From contig NC_091146.1 in the NCBI RefSeq assembly GCF_041381155.1, positions 32,475,328 to 32,539,327 of the forward strand: a stretch of DNA of 64,000 bases, in the 5' to 3' direction. Shown here piece by piece: positions 49,495 through 60,626 of the stretch. The translations under genes and the position numbers were made by a program. This DNA is from Argopecten irradians (lineage: Eukaryota; Mollusca; Bivalvia; Pectinida; Pectinidae). Numbering within the stretch: position 1 is the first letter of the stretch; every line of letters starts with the position of its first letter. The notes below the pieces were generated by a model. It was not told where the DNA came from. It did not search any database and was given only the letters and a program-made list of their open reading frames with translations.

Positions 49495-50056
49495 CTTTAA
49501 AGTGAATATTTGGGCAAAGACATCTTTGATACTGCAGGGGTTACGATCACTTACGATCTCTACACCTCTGGACTATCTCATACCAAAACCAAAGGTAGCT
49601 CAGAGGAACAAATTTGAACCAATCGCAGGCCTGTAAAAATTTTCTTGAAGGACTACAGATTGAGAGAGCGACGCCTTACATGTACTTCAAAGCCACAAGC
49701 CAACCACAGTGTACATGCAGTTATATGGCTCTTTTGATGAAATGTTCTGTTCTGTTGCCTCCAATTTTACTATGAGATAGTCCAGTAACAATGGAAAAGT
49801 CTCTTTGAAATTCAGCACAGTTCTAAAATTAAATTTACCAAACTCTTTGAAAAAGAGGCTGTGTGGAAATTTCAGGATTCCAGGAGACATTTTAGGATTC
49901 CTAAAATAAAGAAGGAACTTCTTCCGATGCAGAGTGATTTTGACAGGAAATTTCATTTTTCTATTTTGTAAGAAATTACGCCGGATATATTAACACAATT
50001 GTTACCGATTTTTTTTTTTTTTTTTAGCCTTCGTTTGCTCGAATATTCACTTTAAG
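49495..50056. mobile_element. MITE, family 5, copy 2, interrupted
   Basis: Ends CTTTAAAGTGAATATTTGGG and CGAATATTCACTTTAAGG match the copy at 39250. The interior is split by a family 3 MITE (49521-49786). A run of T sits at 50010-50026. Confidence 0.65.
49521..49786. mobile_element. MITE family 3 nested in MITE family 5
   Basis: CATCTTTGATACTGCAGGGG to CTATGAGATAGTCCAG. The right tip appears truncated. It post-dates the host MITE. Confidence 0.6.
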
Positions 50057-50186
50057 GAATTTAGAGTTTAGAGAATGATATTTTGATGTGTTACTACATG
50101 TATTAATTTTTTTTTTCATGCAAGGATTTACTATAATCAGTTGTATTCAATTTATTATGTATTTGGTATATTAATCATTTTGTCAA

Positions 50187-50388
50187 TACCGTATTCGACC
50201 CAATAAGCGCCCAGGGCGTTTAAAAAAATTGAAAAAATGAAAGGGTACTATTCAGACAAAATTATTGTAAAACTGTACATTATTGTGTAGTTTTGGTCTT
50301 TATTTATGTCTGTGCAATTGAAATCGAGCTCTAAAAAAAGGGAGGGGCGCTTATAAGGACATGGGCGCTTATTGGGTCAAATACGGTA
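50187..50388. mobile_element. Palindromic MITE, family 4, clean copy
   Basis: TACCGTATTCGACCCAATAA and TTATTGGGTCAAATACGGTA are near-perfect inverted ends about 200 bp apart. TA at both tips fits a Tc1/mariner-type target site. Confidence 0.7.
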
Positions 50389-50501
50389 ACACTATTTCAA
50401 TACAAACAAATTTCTTTCTACGCTCTGGTGCTACATTAAAAATGATGCTCTTATTTATTTAACCAAATATGTATGTGTACAATTACTATACCTCATACTA
50501 A

Positions 50502-50873
50502 TTAAAGATGCTCCACCGCCAACAGAGCATAAACATTGCCTATTATTTGAACAATAATTGATGTATAATTGTGTTTATATGTGTCTAACTAACACAAAAA
50601 CGCATATAAGATAAATCATTTAGCTTTTGATGCATGCACAATCAGTACTTAATTCCATAAAGGGCATACATGCAGTGCCATCGAATTAAGCTATTAAGTA
50701 GGGGTATTAATTTTTATCTTAAATTAAAGTAAAAAGCTCAAACTTTTCTATAGTGATAATTATGTAAAGCAAGTAACTTTTGTAACTGAAGCTATAAAAG
50801 AAACCCACTAATTTTGTCTGCTCCTGTTTTTGATTGAGAAAAGTGCTGTTAGTTGGTGATGGAGAATTTTTAA
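50502..50873 (+). mobile_element. TTAA-ended MITE, family 1, copy 4
   Basis: TTAAAGATGCTCCACCGCCA on the left; the right tip is decayed (GTGATGGAGAATTTTTAA). Confidence 0.65.
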
Positions 50874-51141
50874 ATTGCTACTCATATTAGCAGATATCAA
50901 TTAACAGAATTTTTTTTTTTAATTTTGACCTGTCATTGTTTGGTTGTCTTGTTTCATGGATTTCTGATTATATTGCTTGATGTCAATAGCTTTCAAATCA
51001 ACAATTTGCATATTGTGTCATTTTGAATTGATCATGAGTATTCATTTTATTTGTATGTGTTAGCATAATCATTTATTACTTTTGTGACAGTGAAAGGTTT
51101 AGATAGCGGAAATATACCTGTATGTGGTATTTTTTTCACTT

Positions 51142-51469
51142 GTTAGCTCGCCTATTCAAAGAATAGGGGGAGCTAATGTTGTCACCTCGGTGTCGGCATC
51201 GGCGTCAGCGTTGGCGTCCCATTTCACGTTAAAGTTTTTGAGCAAGTTTCTATTTCGTCAATTGTCTAAGCTTAAGTCATCATAAATGTTTATGATTTTA
51301 TTTTCCTAATGTGTAAGGATGCTGAACGTGATAATACAACCAATTTGGGGCCCTTTAGGGGATTTTTGAGTCTGTTAATTTGTCATATTTCCATGTTTAA
51401 ATAGTAAATACTTGAACATCAACTTCTTCTGAATAGCCGAGCTTTGCTGTTCTCCAACAGCTCTTGTTT
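51142..51469 (-). mobile_element. Dispersed element 'AGCTCGCC', copy B
   Basis: Starts TTAGCTCGCCTATTCAAAGA and ends CTCCAACAGCTCTTGTTT, the inverted form of 25842-26345, without the internal duplication. Confidence 0.7.
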
Positions 51470-51925
51470 CAGAGTTGTCCTCTCTTGTTTCAGAGTTGTC
51501 GTCTCTTGTTTCAAAGTTGTCTTTTGTTTGAGTTGTCTTCTCTTGTTTCAGAGTTGTCTTGTTTTAGTTGTCTTCTCTTGTTTCATAGTTATCTTCAAAT
51601 GTTATAAAGTTGTCTTCTCTTGTTTCAGAGTTGCCTTCTTTTGTTTGAGTTGTCCTCTCTTGTTTCAGAGTTGTCATCTCTTGTTTCAGAGTTGTCCTTT
51701 GTTTGAATTGTCTTCTCTTCTTCTCTTGTTTCAGAGTTGTCTTCTTTTGTTTTAGTTGTCTTCTCTTGTTTCATAGTTATCTTCAAATGTTATAAAGTTG
51801 TCTTCTCTTGTTTCAGAGTTGTCGTCTCTTGTTTCAGAGTTGTCTTTTGTTTGAGTTGTCTTCTCTTGTTTCAGAGTTTGTCTTTTCAGTTGTCTTCCCT
51901 TGTAGTATAGTTGTCTTCCCTTTAT
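51461..51925 (+). repeat. 21-bp array at the edge of element copy B
   Basis: Repeats of CTCTTGTTTCAGAGTTGTCC with variants (CATAGTTATC, TTTGAGTTGTC). The first unit begins with the element's own terminal CTCTTGTTT. Frames open on both strands here are Ser/Phe- or Glu/Asp/Asn-rich by-products. Confidence 0.8.
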
Positions 51926-52297
51926 TTTGTAATGTTGTGTTTTAAACATTTTCTAGCTAATGATTTGAATACTCTGGCATATTTCTTTCCTAAAAATGGC
52001 TATATGATGTAATATGTGAGAGGAGATCAATCTATCTTTCACAAACACAATGGAGAATTGAATGAGTATTTGATTGACTAAAATGGATTTAATGTACCCC
52101 CACTTTAGCTTTGGTACAGACTTCTTCTACCACATGTTCTTATCAATTTTTTTTTCGTTAATGTAGACTTAATTAAACAACCTTATTGAAATTTGATGTT
52201 CATTATATACTTTGTAAACTCTGGAATTTAGATTGTTTAAGACTATAGTGAGTTATGGTTTTTGAAGTTATGACATAGTGCCTTCCTGCAGACTAGT

Positions 52298-52441
52298 CTA
52301 TTCTGTATTTGCATATTACAGAGTTATCTGTCCTTGTGGGTGGGTATTGATTGTGAAGTCTTGTGTTTGTGAGCTTAACGTCATACAATGGATACCTACC
52401 CACAAGGGAGCTAACTCTGTAATATGCAAAGACAGAACAGT
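52298..52441. mobile_element. Palindromic MITE, family 2, copy 2
   Basis: TATTTGCATATTACAGAGTT and AACTCTGTAATATGCAAAGA form inverted arms about 130 bp apart; internal AACGTCATACAATGGATACC is shared with the copy at 9271. Confidence 0.68.
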
Positions 52442-52798
52442 TTGATGATATTTCAACTTTCTATTTGCATGGTGCATATCCGCCATCAATATTGGTACTG
52501 TAAATATTTGTTTGAGATATCAATTTTATCGGAACGTCACGAGAGAGCCCGTCCGTGAATTTTTCTAAAATTTTCTTTGAAAAATTGTATGAAAGTTATG
52601 TATGAATGCATGATTGCCAGTTAAACACTTGATCGCGAAATACGAAAATGTAAAATATTGTATAACCAATTAATCTTGCATTTATTTTTTTATCAAGTGT
52701 ATCACATTTCCTTATTTAAAATATGGACATTGGATAATCTGTATTGAACTGGTATATGGGTTTATTTCCTTTATTTTTTGTTGACTATCGAATGTTTT

Positions 52799-52804
52799 AA
52801 TAAA
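52799..52804 (+). terminator. Polyadenylation signal AATAAA
   Basis: AATAAA in the context TTTTAATAAACCTGG with a downstream GT/T-rich element. It is the first convincing plus-strand poly(A) signal noticed after the stop at 48865. Confidence 0.4.
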
Positions 52805-52849
52805 CCTGGATTCATTGATAGCTTGTTGTAGTTATTTATTTTCCCAAGC

Positions 52850-53160
52850 GAAACGTGTTTGCGAGGAATATTAAATTGGGGTCTGTCCGTCCGTCTGTCC
52901 ATCCGAGATTTTTTTTCCGGGCTATAACTCCAAAACCTTTCTATGCAGCTCCTTGGAACTTTCTGTTTATATCAGACAAGTGCCCTAGTTGTGCCTTTTG
53001 CTATTACAGGCCTTCTATTTTTGATAGTGTTTCTGTCCCCAATAACTCAACATGGATCGAAACTTCCTTAAAAATTATGTATATGAATAATAAATTGTAC
53101 TTTATAACTCTTTTATCTTGATATATACTTGTATTTGGGTTTTCATACTAAATGCCATGC
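52850..53160 (+). other. Possible dispersed repeat with GTCCGTCCGTCTGTCC
   Basis: A TCCG/TCTG-rich stretch followed by CGGGCTATAACTCCAAAACC. The style recalls dispersed repeats common in bivalve genomes; no second copy lies in this window, and the open frame over it does not look like protein. Confidence 0.25.
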
Positions 53161-53261
53161 GCGAGGGATACTTCCACGCTTTCAGGCTCCTTCTTACATT
53201 TGGTTGTATTGTTTTACTTTCCTTCGTAATATGTATGGTTTTTAGCGACTAGACCACAGGT

Positions 53262-53530
53262 CTTTGGCTGTAAAGATATAGATACCTGGTGCTCAGCATA
53301 AAGGGAGTGGGACGACTGGTTCTCCTGTTGTCAGTATAATGTGACCAGGTGGGGTGTGTTGTGTAGTGTCTTCGGCGGCATGATTCCACTATACAAGAAG
53401 ACACAACACGAATATACCGCAGCTTCCCAAAACACGCAGCACGCACGACATACACACAACATATACGGGAGGTCGTCCTTACATGACCCTGGCTGTTAAA
53501 AGGACGTTAATTAATTAATCAAACAAACAA
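53262..53530 (+). mobile_element. SINE-like element, 3' half
   Basis: Contains TCAGTATAATGTGACCAGGT and GTCTTCGGCGGCATGATTCC, and ends ATGACCCTGGCTGTTAAAAG then GACGTTAATTAATTAATC and AAACAAAC repeats. The 3' tail is the same as in the SINE at 62800-63023. Confidence 0.6.
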
Positions 53531-53802
53531 ACAAGATACGGGAGACCTCAGTATATTTTTTATACTGACAACCAATAGTCAATATACAAACAGAATGTAT
53601 GTACAGGTTTTGGTATCTATAATGCATAATGTGAATTAGCTGTTGGTTAGACAATTCGTGTCAAGTCCTTGTGTAGATGTTCGATTAAAAGTTACACGTG
53701 ATGTTCGATTAAAAGTTACACGTTCTGTTTAATTAATTAACAGTAAGATATCTTCAGGCATTTAAAATTTACCGCAATCTTATTTTATAAAATTGATGAA
53801 AT

Positions 53803-54130
53803 TTCATCATTTGAACAATAATTGGTGTTTAATCGTGTATATGTATGTCTAATTAACACAAAAAATAATATAAAATAAATTGTTTTGCCTTTGGTGCATG
53901 TGCAATCGGTACTTCATTCCATATAGGATAAAGTGGCACGGAATTTTTTCGGGATGCAATTAATTCTTTTTTTATATTTTTAACTTAAAGTAAAATAAGA
54001 AGCTCAAACTTTTCAATGGTAGTAATGGTGTAAAGTAGGTAACTTTTGCAACTGAAGAAAAATACCAAATTGTCTGTTCCTGTTTTCCATAGTGAAAAAA
54101 AACCATTTGTCAGCGATGGAACATCTTTAA
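53803..54130 (+). mobile_element. TTAA-ended MITE, family 1, copy 5 (5'-truncated)
   Basis: Begins inside the family sequence (TTGAACAATAATTGGTGTTT) and ends GGAACATCTTTAA. The left tip is missing. Confidence 0.68.
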
Positions 54131-54415
54131 ATGGAATACCGATAATACAAATAAAACGGAAGTAATTTGAGGAATCTTCTTATGGAGACAACAACAACAA
54201 GCTTAAGAGTCAATATTAGAGTCCCTATAGTTTCATACATTTACATTTTTAGACAACTCAAATTCACTGGAAATTTTAGTTTTATAAATGAAATATCATG
54301 ATACAAAATTCCAATATTTGAATTATGATAAACATGCATTCACAGATGGTATCACTATTTACATGCATCATTAGACTCTTCCATACATATCTACCAGAGG
54401 GTCACAAGTTGTACA

Positions 54416-54790
54416 ACAAGAGCTGTTGGAGAACAGCAAAGCTCGCCTATTCAGAAGAAGTTGATGTTCAAGTATTTACTATTTAAAAATATCAAGCAGT
54501 GCCCTCAGTCTATATTATTTTGCCTATAATAGAAACTTGCTCAAAAACTTTAACATGGAAATATGACAAATTAACAGACTCAAAAAAAACCTAAAGGGCC
54601 CCAAATTGGTTGTATTATCACGTTCAGCATCCATACACATTAGGAAAATAAAATCATAAACATTTATGATGACTTAAGCTTAAACAATTGACGAAACAGA
54701 AACTTGCTCAAAAACTTTAACGTGAAATGGGACGCCAACGCTGACGCCGACGCCGGGGTGACAACATTAGCTCCCCCTATTCTTCGAATA
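54416..54790 (+). mobile_element. Dispersed element 'AGCTCGCC', copy C
   Basis: ACAAGAGCTGTTGGAGAACA to CCCCTATTCTTCGAATATGC. The same orientation as copy A, with one internal unit. Confidence 0.7.
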
Positions 54791-54802
54791 TGCGATCTAA
54801 AA

Positions 54803-55130
54803 ACGAGGCTTGCCGGTAGTTATGGCAATATTCTGCGATCCCGAGGGTAGAATATACTTATCTTTTACACCTCGACGTATTTTTATTTCATTTTTTATTC
54901 TTTTTTTCTCTCACAAATTTACAATCATGATACCCTAGCATGCCATTTTGAAAAAGGGTCGAAGACAATCACAAATGCAAGTAAATTATCCACACTTTAA
55001 AATTCCCGTTATTTGATTTTGTTTGTGTTCTTTTCATTCAAACCAGCATAGTTTTCTGAAAATAACGTTAGAATTTTACCGAGAAAATTGTAATGTTATT
55101 ATGACTCAGTGACGTCACGATATAGAATTG
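54803..55130 (+). mobile_element. Foldback element, partial copy
   Basis: Carries GATCCCGAGGGTAGAATAT, CCTCGACGTATTTTTATTTC and ends at GTGACGTCACGATATAGAAT. This matches the right half of the element at 55162-55560 and the right flank of the 44-bp satellite. Confidence 0.6.
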
Positions 55131-55161
55131 TGTGAGTTTATAAGACTCTTTCATAATTAAG

Positions 55162-55560
55162 TGGATATGAAGGATAGGGATATTCTACCCGAGGGTCACA
55201 AAATGTAGTAAAATCCAAGGCTCGCCGAGGGTTTTGCAACATTTTGTGATCCCGAGGGTAGAATATCCCTATACTTCATATCCAGTTATGAAAGAGTATT
55301 TTTCTTTCATGCGTCGACGTTTTATTGCAATTTTACAACTATAATATCCCGCCATTTCTAAATAAATTCGAAGAAATCCACGACTGAAAGTTAATTTTCC
55401 ATACATGAGGAAATAGAAATTTTGTTGACGCCGTGACGTCACGAGGCTTTATTGCATGGGTAGCCATGCAATATACAGCCTCAGGCGACATGAGTGTATT
55501 ATTGCCCTAGCCTAGAACAGCCAGTATTAGGTATGAAAGAAAAATGAGTATTTCACCCGT
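55162..55560 (+). mobile_element. Foldback element, reference copy
   Basis: The left part is a long hairpin: GGATATGAAGGATAGGGATA and TTCTACCCGAGGGTCACAAA pair with TTTGTGATCCCGAGGGTAGA and ATATCCCTATACTTCATATC (55163-55289). The right part holds the GCGTCGACGTTTTATTGC and GTGACGTCACGAGG blocks. Bases 55182-55225 align with the 44-bp satellite unit over its full length. Class unknown. Confidence 0.7.
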
Positions 55561-56007
55561 AGGTATTGCCAAAACGCTGTATTCTTCAGGGTGGTGTTCT
55601 TTAACTTAACCAACGTTAATATGAATTTAAGGCAAAGCCTCAGAAGAGCGCAGCTACATATAAAACAAGAGGCCCATGGGCCTTAACGGTCATCTGACTC
55701 ATGGCACAAAACAACAAAGTCACAGTATAAAGTATTGGTTAACGATTAATATAAACAATACAAGGAACTCCTTAGTTGAATATGTAAGTTTCTGAAAAAG
55801 GTAAATGTCATTTGTTGAACAAACTTGGTAGCCCTTCATCCAAATATGGTCGAAACCCATTCAAGGATTAATATAAGGAGGAGTCAGATTTTAAAGCCAA
55901 ATTTCAGCAAAGATACCATTTTGGACCTCGGTCATACTATCCCCATGGGTCTTACCTCGGTCCTTTATAAAATATGATTGTCCTTACCTAAAGTTCCCCC
56001 TTCTGAA

Positions 56008-56710
56008 TCAATTAAAACCACTATAGACCAATTTTCATTGAGATCGGAGACTGAAACCTTAAAACAGGAAGTGGGCCAGCGGCCATCTTGGAATACCAAA
56101 ATCTTTACGAAAATGTTTGCATGTTGTTCGGCATCAATTAAAACCCCTATAGACCAATTTTCATTGAGATCGGAGACTGAAACCTTAAAACAGGAAGTGG
56201 GCCAGCGGCCATCTTGGAATACCAAAATCTTTACGAAAATGTTTGCATGTTGTTTGGCATCAATTAAAACCCCTATAGACCAATTTTCATTGAGATCGGA
56301 GACTGAAACCTTAAAACAGGAAGTGGGCCAGCGGCCATCTTGGAATACCAAAATCTTTACGAAAATGTTTGCATGTTGTTCGGCATCAATTAAAACCCCT
56401 ATAGACCAATTTTCATTGAGATCGGAGACTGAAACCTTAAAACAGGAAGTGGGCCAGCGGCCATCTTGGAATACCAAAATCTTTACGAAAATGTTTGCAT
56501 GTTGTTCGGCATCAATTAAAACCCCTATAGACCAATTTTCATTGAGATCGGAGACTGAAACCTTAAAACAGGAAGTGGGCCAGCGGCCATCTTGGAATAC
56601 CAAAATCTTTACGAAAATGTTTGCATGTTGTTCGGCATCAATTAAAACCCCTATAGACCAATTTTCATTGAGATCGGAGACTGAAACCTTAAAACAGGAA
56701 GTGGGCCAGC
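56008..56710 (+). repeat. 126-bp tandem repeat, about 5.6 near-identical copies
   Basis: The unit begins TCAATTAAAACCCCTATAGA and includes GAAGTGGGCCAGCGGCCATC. Copies differ by one or two bases, implying recent duplication or homogenisation. 126 = 42 codons, so frames stay open on both strands (plus 55978-56832, minus 56603-55965). Not considered a gene. Confidence 0.9.
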
Positions 56711-57830
56711 TAAAATTAAGAAAATTTGCCCTTTTGGGGCCCCACCCCTCAGTTCTTAGGGTTCAGACCAGACTCATTTACATAAAATATAATTGTGTTT
56801 CCCCAATGTTGTTTCACACCAAATATGAATAAAATTCATCCAAGGATGGAGGAGGAGTAGGATTTTAAAGCTAAAATTAAGAAAATTTCCCCATTTGGGG
56901 CCCCACCCCTCAGCCCCTAGGGGTCGGACCAGGCTCATTTATAATATGATTGTCCGTCCCCAATGATGTTTCACATCAAATATGGATGAAATCCATCCAA
57001 GGATGAAGGAGGAGTAGGATTTTAAAGCTAAAATTAAGAAAATTTCCCTTTGGGGGCCCCACCCCTCATCCCCTAGGGGTTGGACCACGCTCATTTATAT
57101 AAAATATGATTGTCCGTCCCCAATGATGTTTCACACCAACTATGGATGAAATCCATCCAAGGATGAAGGAGGAGTAGGATTTTAAAGCTAAAATTAAGAA
57201 AATTTGCCCTTTGGGGGCCCCACCCCTCAGCCCCTAGGGGTTGGACCACGCTCATTTATATAAAATATGATTGTCCGTCCCCAATGATGTTTTAACACCA
57301 ACTATGGATGAAATCCATCCAAGGATGAAGGACGAGTAGGATTTTAAAGCTAAAATTAAGAAAATTTGCCCTTTTGGGGCCCCACCCCTCAGCCCCTAGG
57401 GGTTGGACCACGCTCATTTATATAAAATATGATTGTCCGTCCCCAATGATGTTTTAACACCAACTATGGATGAAATCCATCCAAGGATGAAGGACGAGTA
57501 GGATTTTAAAGCTAAAATTAAGAAAATTTGTCCTTTTGGGGCCCCACCCCTCAGCCCCTAGGGGTCGGACCAAGCTCATTTATATAAAATATGATTGTCC
57601 GTCCCAAATGATGTTTCACACCAAATATGGATGAAATCCATCCAAGGATGAAGGAGGAGTAGGATTTTAAAGCTAAAATTAAGAAAATTTGCCCTTTTGG
57701 GGCCCCACCCCTCAGCCCCTAGGGGTCGGACCAAGCTCATTTATATAAAATATGATTGTCCTTCCCCAATAATGTTTCACACCAAATATGCATGACATCC
57801 GCCTATCGGTTAAGGAGGAGTAGCGTTTTA
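56705..57830 (+). repeat. About 161-bp tandem repeat, about 7 copies
   Basis: Units contain TTTTAAAGCTAAAATTAAGA, TTGGGGCCCCACCCCTCAGC and CCATCCAAGGATGAAGGA, spaced 160-162 bp. Copies are more diverged than in the adjoining 126-bp array. Confidence 0.88.
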
Positions 57831-57905
57831 AAGGAAAAAGTTAACGCACGACGGACGGCGCACGGCGCACGGCGGACGACGACGGACAAATCACGATGAC
57901 GATAA

Positions 57906-59840
57906 AAAAAATGTAAATATAGTTAGAATTATAATCTCAGAATGAGATTAAAACTGTTTTAAACGATCATTGATTTATAGTAAATGATATTCTTCAACAT
58001 TTGTGTCTAGCAGTCGTCATATACAGATCAGAAAGAAATATTCAACTGGATTATTTCAATTTTTTCGATCTTGTTTTTCTCCATGTCATGTATCAAAAAT
58101 GCGCGGGAATATGTGGCGTCATCTTTAGCACCAAGCTTCCTGACGTCACGGCTGACGGTGCCGTGCGCTTGACAACACACAGACAGTATATCATTTTGAC
58201 CAGTACATTTATCGTGTCGTTCTTGTCCTTGTGTAGTTATCTAAAACTACTTAAAGTAATTTCAAAGTGTATCCTGGTGATACGTTTTGCCTACAGAGAA
58301 AATTTAAAATCTCGTCGTGCTGATAACGAGAATTAAAACATGGCTGCCTACATGGAGGCGCGAGACTTTTCCCGCGGGACACAATTTCAAAGTCCAAGGG
58401 GTACTGGAATGTATTTGAATCTATATGTTCACACACGTGTTATGGTTAGTAGAGCTTCGCTCTACGCGGCCTTCGGCCGCGCAGAGAGCTGCGCTCTTAT
58501 TTAATTTTTTTTAAATCAACATTATTATATATATTTTTGGTAATTAATATACACATTAGAGATTGTTTCATTTTCATTTCATTTCATCAAATTTATTGAC
58601 ATATTGGTGTTGTATTGTCAATAGGATTGAACAACAGGCTTAGCCTATACACATTCTCTCCTAGAGATTGTTTTGTTAGCATTGTGTTAAAGAAACGACA
58701 TACAATGCCCCTTGTATATAATAAAAACGTTAATGACCTGTGCTTCGGTCCACATGGTGTTATAACGCCTTGGTATAATACAACAATAACCGAGGGCGTA
58801 GCCTAGCGATCGGTCAGTTCATATCAAATTAGCAATATCGATTGATATATCATAATTGTTTAGAGGAGAGGTATATTTTTTCTAAAAAAACATAATTCAT
58901 CGCAAAGCTATTTAGTTTTATATAGTTTTGATAAAACTACAACACGTGTACATATTACAAATATTTAATTTGTATACTTTTCACCATAACCAACATTTCC
59001 ATTATGTACAGTATAAGTACTAGTCAAAATATACATTATATGAACAAACTCAGTGTATTCTGTAATCATACTAGCTTATTATGAGCAGTAAAATCATAGC
59101 GCAAATGCAAAAAAAAAAAAAAAGAAAAAAAAAAATTAAAAAAAAAAAACAACAACGTTAATTAATATTCGTTTGTGCAGATATGAATAAGCACAATGCG
59201 GTGATTCAATACCGAAAATTCGTTTTTACAAATTTTCACGGTGTACACGAATTAGCGCTTCAAAGACAGCATGAAAAGCGCTAAAACAAAACTACCTCTA
59301 AAAGTCGTCAATTTACAACATAAAACACAACGTTATTCTGTAAACGCGCTTATTTTAGCGCATAATTATTAGCAGTGGTGAAAAAAAAACTACCATTAAA
59401 ATAGGCATGTTTACCGTGGAAAATGTACATGGATGTGCATTAAACTTTCCTTATTTAGAACTTTTAGAACCGTTCTCCTCCACACAAGACCTATTACAAT
59501 GGTTACAAATTCATGCCAAGTCCCTGGGCTCTTCACTTTACACGTATATCCAGATCTTTGTCCACAGAAACGTGCAGATTAGAGATTCTTATCAAGTACA
59601 TTTTAATCCTGAAATTTCGATATAAAATACTCAGATCTTATTTCGTGGGATTATGTTGCGGATGAGAATATATTAACTATGAGTAAACAGTAAGCATCTT
59701 GGCCCAGTTCAAAACACTGCGTAGTAATATGTCCGATAGATTGAAAACAGATTAAAAGATAGTTGACGAGCTGCAGACACAAGTGAAACCTGACCAATAA
59801 CTGTCATTTTACTCCAGGAAGGATCGAATTACTTCCTGTT
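57906..59840. other. 3' flank of the EF-hand gene, no gene seen
   Basis: A 111-codon open frame at 58001-58336 lacks protein-like character. 58450-58500 has stacked short palindromes (AGAGCTTCGCTCT, GCGGCCTTCGGCCGC). An A-rich run lies at 59109-59148. No splice-bounded exon was found. Confidence 0.4.
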
Positions 59841-60089
59841 TCAGTTTTTTTCCTTCCGGTACGTGCGCAATGGCGCTCTTATCGCATCACTTGGCCTCCG
59901 TGGGAATTTTGTAGTTACTTCCGGTACATCGTCATCTTTCGGTGGACCGGAAATAAGACTCGACTGGTCAGCAACAGAATGTTCAAAACAGCCGAATATA
60001 TATCGGCCAGGTCCATATTTAGTTCTACCCAAGAGGAAGTTAGCGAATATCTGCTCATATCCCTCTAATGTAAGTGGATATCGACCATA
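59841..60089 (-). CDS. EF-hand gene, last coding exon
   Basis: The acceptor is TTTTCATTGTAG. The exon encodes [26 protein letters not shown] and a polar tail, ending TGA at 59843-59841. The plus-strand frame over it is a shadow. Confidence 0.87.
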   Translation of the reverse strand, partial: YGRYPLTLEGYEQIFANFLLGRTKYGPGRYIFGCFEHSVADQSSLISGPPKDDDVPEVTTKFPRRPSDAIRAPLRTYRKEKN

Positions 60090-60284
60090 CTACAATGAAA
60101 ACAGAAACTAAATTATCTACCTTGTTCAACAGATATCTTCATTGACATATGGATATTGCATCATCATCATCATCAACAACATCAGTCCGCTAAACCTGCC
60201 TATAATATATATATTAAGCCAAATTTTTTTTAAAAAAAGCCTAATAATATAGGCAGGTTTAGCGGACTACATCAACATAACCAT

Positions 60285-60321
<37 letters not shown>

Positions 60322-60595
60322 ATTCATCATCATCATCAATATAACCATGTTGTCATCGTTACCGTCATCAATCATCATCTTCATCATTATTTCCATAATC
60401 ATCATCACATCATCATCAATCATCACCATCATCATCATCACCATCATCATCATCAATCATCATCGTTATAACCATAATCACCATCACATCATCATCATCA
60501 TCATCATCATCAATCATCACCATCATCATCATCAGTCATCATCGTTATAACCATAATCACCATCACATCATCATCATCATCATCACCATCATTAC

Positions 60596-60626
<31 letters not shown>

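Larger units (their letters stand above)
48866..52820 (+). other. Probable long 3' UTR of the thioredoxin-fold gene
   Basis: No further exon was seen. AATAAA at 52799-52804 followed by a GT/T-rich stretch (GCTTGTTGTAGTTATTTATT) is a good cleavage signal. If it belongs to this gene the 3' UTR is about 3.9 kb and full of MITEs. An earlier weak signal could be used instead. Confidence 0.35.
55665..57905 (+). mobile_element. Large dispersed element with two internal tandem arrays
   Basis: Starts ACAAGAGGCCCATGGGCCTT, then AACGGTCATCTGACTC, and ends in a GACGGACGGCGCACGGCG-type tract. A bivalve repeat of this appearance is familiar, but the class is not. Its body is almost wholly two tandem arrays, 56008-56710 and 56705-57830. 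Confidence 0.65.

Noticed and set aside
51444..51949. Cys/Ser/Phe-rich plus frame and Glu/Asp-rich minus frame
   Set aside because: Both come from the 21-bp array.
55965..56832. 284-codon plus and 212-codon minus frames
   Set aside because: Both are translations of the 126-bp tandem repeat inside a dispersed element and are open on both strands.
58001..58336. 111-codon hydrophobic frame
   Set aside because: No family resemblance, no splice sites or start context, and mixed composition; likely chance.
59863..60111. Plus-strand frame and a cluster of CCGG/TTCCGG motifs read as an ETS promoter
   Set aside because: The region is the last coding exon of the minus-strand EF-hand gene, with GPGRYIFG and a clear acceptor, which explains the sequence.
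60347..60550. Ile/His-rich frame
   Set aside because: Translation of an ATC microsatellite.
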